Origin: SAR202 cluster bacterium
Lineage (GTDB): Bacteria; Chloroflexota; Dehalococcoidia; UBA6926; VFHL01
Direction of reading: 5' to 3'
NCBI GenBank assembly: GCA_009392005.1
Contig: VFHL01000006.1
Location: forward strand, 74,671 to 138,670
DNA length: 64,000 nucleotides
Part shown: one piece after another, positions 59,233 to 64,000 of the stretch
How the letters are laid out: every line of letters starts with the position of its first letter
Position numbering within the stretch: position 1 is the first letter of the stretch
Made by a program: the position numbers and the translations under genes
The notes under the pieces: model-generated
Databases searched by the model: none
Told to the model about the DNA's origin: nothing
What the model saw: only the letters and a program-made list of their open reading frames with translations

Positions 59233-61977
59233 CTATTCTAAACCACCCCATGACGAGCCGGTCTTCATTTCAACTTTTAGTGGCACGTTAAGAGACATCG
59301 CTTCAGGCATAATCTCTTGAACCCAATTCATGACCTGAGCCACTTCTACTTTCGGAACTTCAAATATAAGTTCGTCATGAATCTGCAAAATCATTTTTGC
59401 TTCAGTCGACTGCCTCTGAATTTGATCGTCTAAACGCACCATAGCAACCTTTAATATATCAGCGGCCGTTCCTTGGACAGGCATATTGACTGCCATTCGT
59501 TCAGCAGCCTCACGCACTTGTCGATTCGATGCCTTGATATCGGGAATGTAACGTCGACGTCCCATAGCTGTTTCTACATACCCATATGTTCGCGCGTGGT
59601 CCTTTGTGGACTCAATATAGTCACGAACACCTGCATATCGGTCAAAATAAGTGTCAACAAAACTTCCCGCTTCCTCTCGAGTGATTTCGAGGCGTTGCGC
59701 CAAGCCAAATTTGGTCAACCCGTAAGCCAAACCGAAATTCACCATTTTTGCAATCCTTCGCATATCTGAAGTGACCTCTGAGATAGGGACATTCAACACT
59801 TCTGACGCAGTTGCTGCATGAATATCTTCATCGTTTTCAAATGCTCGAGTTAATCCTGGATCTTCAGAAAGATGAGCCAAAACCCTGAGTTCGATTTGCG
59901 AATAATCGGCAGCAAGCAGAATATTATTTGCATCTGTAGTCGTGAAAGCATTTCGGATTTTACGCCCTGTTTCCGTACGTACAGGAATATTCTGTAAATT
60001 GGGGTCGTTAGAGGACACTCTACCTGTAGCCGAACCTGTCTGGTTAAAGCTTGTATGCACCCGACCTGTATTTGGATTAACCTGACCCGGTAGCGCATCA
60101 ATATATGTAGATACAAGTTTTGAAAGTTCTCGATATGAGATTAGCAAATCAATAATCGGATGTTGATCTTTAAGAGAATCAAGGACGGAAGCATCTGTGG
60201 AATAACCTCGACTTGTACGCTTAGATCCCGGTAAACCTAATTTTTCGAAGAGTACTACTGACAGCTGTTGAGGTGAATTGATATTAAAACGATCACCAGC
60301 CTCAAAAAAGATACGTTCCTCCAATTCTTGTAATTGACTCTTAATACCAAAACTCATTTCTCCAAGGATACTCAAATCGATAGAAACACCTGTTCGTTCC
60401 ATTCTCACAAGGACGGGAACGAGAGACATCTCAACAGAGTGGTAAACCTCCTCCATTTGCCTTTCCTTCAATAGGTCTTGGAGCGTCTGCCAGAGGCGAA
60501 AAGTCATTGCAGCATCTGCTGCGGCATACGGACCTACGCGATCTATAGGGATCCGATCCATCGTTAGCTGTTTACCTCCCTTACCGATTAGGTCTGTTAT
60601 CGGAAGCATTTCAACATTGAAATGCGCCAAAGCTAAGGGTTTCAAACCTATCTTGCTTTCACCCATAAGATGCGCCGCTAGCATCGTATCAAAAGAAATC
60701 TCATCCACATTCGCACCATCATTTGCGAGAACAGAGACATCATATTGCCCATTATGAGCAACCTTCAGAACATCACTGCTTGTAAGCACTGGACTTAACG
60801 CATCTAAAACAACTTCCTTAGGCAATTGTTTGCCGTCAACGTGACCTACAGGTATGTAGTAACCATTGTCACCATCTACCGCTACAGAAATGCCCACAAG
60901 AGCCGCAAGTAGCGGTCTTAACGACGTTGTTTCCGTGTCAAAAGCAAATGATTTCGTGTCTTGAATCATGCGCACAAGATCATGTAATTTTTCAATGGTA
61001 TCCACGATGTGAGACTGAATAACGTCATCAGCAAATGCAACGTCGGGCAAAACTTCCTGGGGTGAGGAACCTACAGTTAACTCCGCTGGTAATTCACGTG
61101 GAGGGTCAAGACGACGAACAAGACTCGTAAACTCAAGCTCTGCAAAAAATGGAACTAATTTAGCCCGGTCAAATCCTTCCCACACAACATCCGCTTGATT
61201 CAGTGTGATGGGTATATCAGTGACAATAGTTGCAAGTTCTTTGCCCAGGCGGGCACCGGCCTGTCCTTCTCGCAACAATCTTTGAATCCGGGGAGAAACA
61301 ATACGATCCAGGTTCTCATATACTTGTTCCACTGTGCTGTACTTTTGCAATAATGTAGTCGCAGATTTTACTCCGATACCCGGGACTCCTGGAATATTGT
61401 CAGACGGATCACCCTGCAGTGCTTTCAGATCAATTAGTTGGATTGGGTCAAGGCTGTATCTAGCCTTAACCTGAGCCTCATCGTAGAGCGTATCTCCTTG
61501 CCTACTTTGATAAACCAGGACATGAGTCGAAGGATTCACCAACTGAAAAAGGTCGCTATCAAGACTCAAAATCGTCGTGTGCATGCCTTGAGAATCAGCT
61601 TGCCGTGCCAAGGTACCAAGAACATCATCAGCCTCATAGCCCGCGCTCTCGTAAATACTAATTCCAAAATTCTCAACAACCTGCCTAATACGAGATAATT
61701 GCTGACGCAACTCATCAGGCATTGGTGGACGATGCGCTTTATAGTCAGGATAAATCTCGCTTCGTATAGTTGGTCCTGGCAAATCAAAAGCAACCGCAAT
61801 GTGAGATGGTTGAATATCTGTGATTGATTTGAGCAGAGTAGTTGTAAAGCCAAAAACAGCCGAGACGGGCTCACCTGTTTTTGACACCGTCAACGCATTA
61901 TTCATCGCGTGAAAGGCGCGATAAATCAGAGCATGGCCATCAATCAAGAGTAGTCGGGCACTCTGAGCAGCTGCCAA
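59233..61977 (-). CDS. polA: DNA polymerase I
   Basis: LLLIDGHALIYRAFHAM; FAFDTETTSLRP (exo I); AADYSQIELRVLAHLSEDPGL; RRIAKMVNFGLAYG; MILQIHDELIFEVP. Confidence 0.97.
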   Translation of the reverse strand: MAAAQSARLLLIDGHALIYRAFHAMNNALTVSKTGEPVSAVFGFTTTLLKSITDIQPSHIAVAFDLPGPTIRSEIYPDYKAHRPPMPDELRQQLSRIRQVVENFGISIYESAGYEADDVLGTLARQADSQGMHTTILSLDSDLFQLVNPSTHVLVYQSRQGDTLYDEAQVKARYSLDPIQLIDLKALQGDPSDNIPGVPGIGVKSATTLLQKYSTVEQVYENLDRIVSPRIQRLLREGQAGARLGKELATIVTDIPITLNQADVVWEGFDRAKLVPFFAELEFTSLVRRLDPPRELPAELTVGSSPQEVLPDVAFADDVIQSHIVDTIEKLHDLVRMIQDTKSFAFDTETTSLRPLLAALVGISVAVDGDNGYYIPVGHVDGKQLPKEVVLDALSPVLTSSDVLKVAHNGQYDVSVLANDGANVDEISFDTMLAAHLMGESKIGLKPLALAHFNVEMLPITDLIGKGGKQLTMDRIPIDRVGPYAAADAAMTFRLWQTLQDLLKERQMEEVYHSVEMSLVPVLVRMERTGVSIDLSILGEMSFGIKSQLQELEERIFFEAGDRFNINSPQQLSVVLFEKLGLPGSKRTSRGYSTDASVLDSLKDQHPIIDLLISYRELSKLVSTYIDALPGQVNPNTGRVHTSFNQTGSATGRVSSNDPNLQNIPVRTETGRKIRNAFTTTDANNILLAADYSQIELRVLAHLSEDPGLTRAFENDEDIHAATASEVLNVPISEVTSDMRRIAKMVNFGLAYGLTKFGLAQRLEITREEAGSFVDTYFDRYAGVRDYIESTKDHARTYGYVETAMGRRRYIPDIKASNRQVREAAERMAVNMPVQGTAADILKVAMVRLDDQIQRQSTEAKMILQIHDELIFEVPKVEVAQVMNWVQEIMPEAMSLNVPLKVEMKTGSSWGGLE

Positions 61978-62033
61978 AGGATCCTCCTACATTTCCTTCA
62001 TCTGATCTCGTTCATTTACCAATTAACATTTTC

Positions 62034-64000
62034 TTAGCTAAAGACCAACTTTTCAAGAAGTAGTTTCGCAGATTTCTTGTCAAGAATCTCATTGTTATTT
62101 CCGCATTTTGGAGATTGAACACATGATGGACAACCTTCCTCACATGGGCAAGAGCGAATTGTCTCTAGAGCGGCATTCCACAGTTCCGCTACGATACTGT
62201 ACCCATGCTCTGCTATTCCAACACCACCTACATGGGCATCATGAACGAAAATAGTCGCCTGCCCAGTATCAACATGAAATTGTGTTGATACCCCCCCAAT
62301 ATCTTGACGGTCACACATTGCAAAAAGAGGCAACAATCCAATCACCGTGTGCTCTACCGCATGCAAAGCTCCAGGCAGTTCTGCATCGCTAAGTGTCATC
62401 TCTCCAACCATTTGTTGGGATATTTCCCATGAAAAGGCAACTGTATCAATCGTAGCTGACGGCATATTCAAGGCACAATGTTCCAATATCTCTTCAGTCA
62501 TGTGCCGTTTCTTTTTGTACCCCACAACTTGCGATGTCACCTCAACTTCAGAAAGCGAAACACGTACATTACCAACCATCTTTGTATCAAGAACCCGTTT
62601 TACACGTAGATCACTAAGATCAATTGCCTGAGTGTAATAGGAATGGTGGCTTCGTTGGACATACGCCCTTCGACTAAAAACATCTAGTTCGTCTATTAAA
62701 TATTCGTCACCCCTGTGAAGATAAATTGCACCAGGGTGCAGTTCAAAATGTGCCATTGAATCATCAACTTCTTCCAAAATTTGGCCCGTCTTCAAATCCA
62801 CTAATTTATACGGATCGGCGCTCGATGATCGAATGTTTACAGATTCAACAGGATACGGATGCTGTGGAGACGAATACCATTGACCTCTGCGACGAGACAA
62901 CAATCCTTGTGCCTCCAACATATCAAGATCCAAACGTAAATCGGTAAAAAAATACTTCTTATCATCTAAGCTCAATGGGATTTCATAGGCGGCACATTGT
63001 AGATGCGCTGAGAGAACATGCCTGTTTTCGGGATTTATTAGTACATGCTCGGGTGAATGTCCAAACAAGGTTTGTGGATTTCGCAAAATATATTGGTCAA
63101 GTGGGTTATCTAGGCCAACCAAAATGCTTAACGAGCGCTGGCCGCGACGACCACTTCTACCTGCTTGTTGTAATGCGCTAGAAATGCTTCCTGGAAAGCC
63201 CATCAGAAGTGTGGCATCCAAATCACCTATGTCAATTCCTAACTCCAAAGCATTTGTAGCAAATACACCGAGTAATTGCCCCGATAACAGATCTGCTTCA
63301 ATCGCACGACGCTCTTCCGGTTGATACCCCGCACGATACGCGCTGATCCGTTTACCAAGAGCGTAATCCACCTTACGAAGACTATCTCGAGCATAATTGT
63401 ATGCTAGCTCTGCTGTTCGCCGTGTTCTCGTAAATGCAAGTGTTCGGACTCCACGAGTAACTAGTTCGGAAAACAGTGCGACTGACTCTGTAGCCGTACT
63501 ACTACGAAGATTTTTTTTGTTATCTATGAGAGGCGGATTCCAAAAAAGAAAATCTTTACCGCCATTCGGAGCGCCATCATCATCAATTAACGTAAATGGT
63601 TTTCCTACGAGCAATTCCGCATGCTCCTTAGGATTTCCAAGCGTCGCTGAAGCTAAAACAAATTGAGGAGAACTTCCATAGTGATGGCATATCCTACGTA
63701 AGCGACGCAATACATTCGCTACATGGGAACCAAAAACACCCCGATAAACATGTGCTTCATCGACAACAATAAAATCAAGATTACGTAAGAATCGCTGCCA
63801 AACCGCATGATTCGGTAAAACAGCGACATGCAACATGTCCGGGTTTGTTAACACAACATTGCTTTTGCTACGAATATCTGCCCGCTCATACATAGGGACG
63901 TCACCATCATATGGATCTATCAAAATTGAATCCCCAATCCCCTCAACCAACTCAGCGAAATGACTGATCTGGTCGCGAGCCAAGGCCTTCGTTGGGGCAA
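62034..64000 (-). CDS. DEAD/DEAH-box helicase with C-terminal DUF1998/MZB (MrfA/YprA-like), N-terminus beyond window
   Basis: Frame continues past the listed start into APTKALARDQ (motif Ia) at the window edge; VVDEAHVYRG; QQAGRSGRRGQ; C-terminal CPCEEGCPSCVQSPKCGNNNEILDK four-Cys motif. Confidence 0.93.
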   Translation of the reverse strand, partial: APTKALARDQISHFAELVEGIGDSILIDPYDGDVPMYERADIRSKSNVVLTNPDMLHVAVLPNHAVWQRFLRNLDFIVVDEAHVYRGVFGSHVANVLRRLRRICHHYGSSPQFVLASATLGNPKEHAELLVGKPFTLIDDDGAPNGGKDFLFWNPPLIDNKKNLRSSTATESVALFSELVTRGVRTLAFTRTRRTAELAYNYARDSLRKVDYALGKRISAYRAGYQPEERRAIEADLLSGQLLGVFATNALELGIDIGDLDATLLMGFPGSISSALQQAGRSGRRGQRSLSILVGLDNPLDQYILRNPQTLFGHSPEHVLINPENRHVLSAHLQCAAYEIPLSLDDKKYFFTDLRLDLDMLEAQGLLSRRRGQWYSSPQHPYPVESVNIRSSSADPYKLVDLKTGQILEEVDDSMAHFELHPGAIYLHRGDEYLIDELDVFSRRAYVQRSHHSYYTQAIDLSDLRVKRVLDTKMVGNVRVSLSEVEVTSQVVGYKKKRHMTEEILEHCALNMPSATIDTVAFSWEISQQMVGEMTLSDAELPGALHAVEHTVIGLLPLFAMCDRQDIGGVSTQFHVDTGQATIFVHDAHVGGVGIAEHGYSIVAELWNAALETIRSCPCEEGCPSCVQSPKCGNNNEILDKKSAKLLLEKLVFS

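Noticed and set aside
1-64000. CRISPR arrays, prophage, transposons, rRNA
   Set aside because: No regularly spaced direct repeats, phage structural genes, transposase/integrase motifs or rRNA-like segments were found.

Overview
64 kb of compact bacterial chromosome at moderate GC. The gene repertoire looks like a marine Chloroflexota (Dehalococcoidia/SAR202-type) lineage, but that is inference from gene content only; no rRNA is present. The window holds about 50 supported CDSs and one tRNA-Arg(CCT). Housekeeping genes include rpmB, a RelA/SpoT homolog, rpsT, DAK2/YloV, DegV, recG, argS, a citrate synthase, proS, serA, pyrF, polA, msrA, msrB and a DUF1998/MZB-type helicase that is cut by the right edge. 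Catabolic genes are numerous: acyl-CoA dehydrogenases, a tandem-fused CaiB/BaiF CoA transferase, thiolase-like/DUF35 pairs, FAH-family and VOC proteins. There are also five MFS-type transporters. No CRISPR arrays, rRNAs, transposases or phage modules were recognised. The strongest hidden signal is at 57008-57544. The six-frame track splits one gene at an in-frame TGA (57218-57220), which falls exactly where a redox Cys is expected in a peroxiredoxin-like FYRGxxCxxC motif. This gives F-U-G-I-C, and a SECIS-like hairpin lies about 20 nt downstream, so I read it as a probable selenocysteine lipoprotein. Other notable items are a degenerate HtrA-like lipoprotein that has lost the catalytic His and Asp and carries two C-terminal LamG-like modules, a Fur-family regulator/NicO nickel transporter operon with a Nur-like inverted repeat, thiolase-fold proteins lacking the nucleophilic Cys beside a DUF35 protein, and several small ORFs below the track cutoff.
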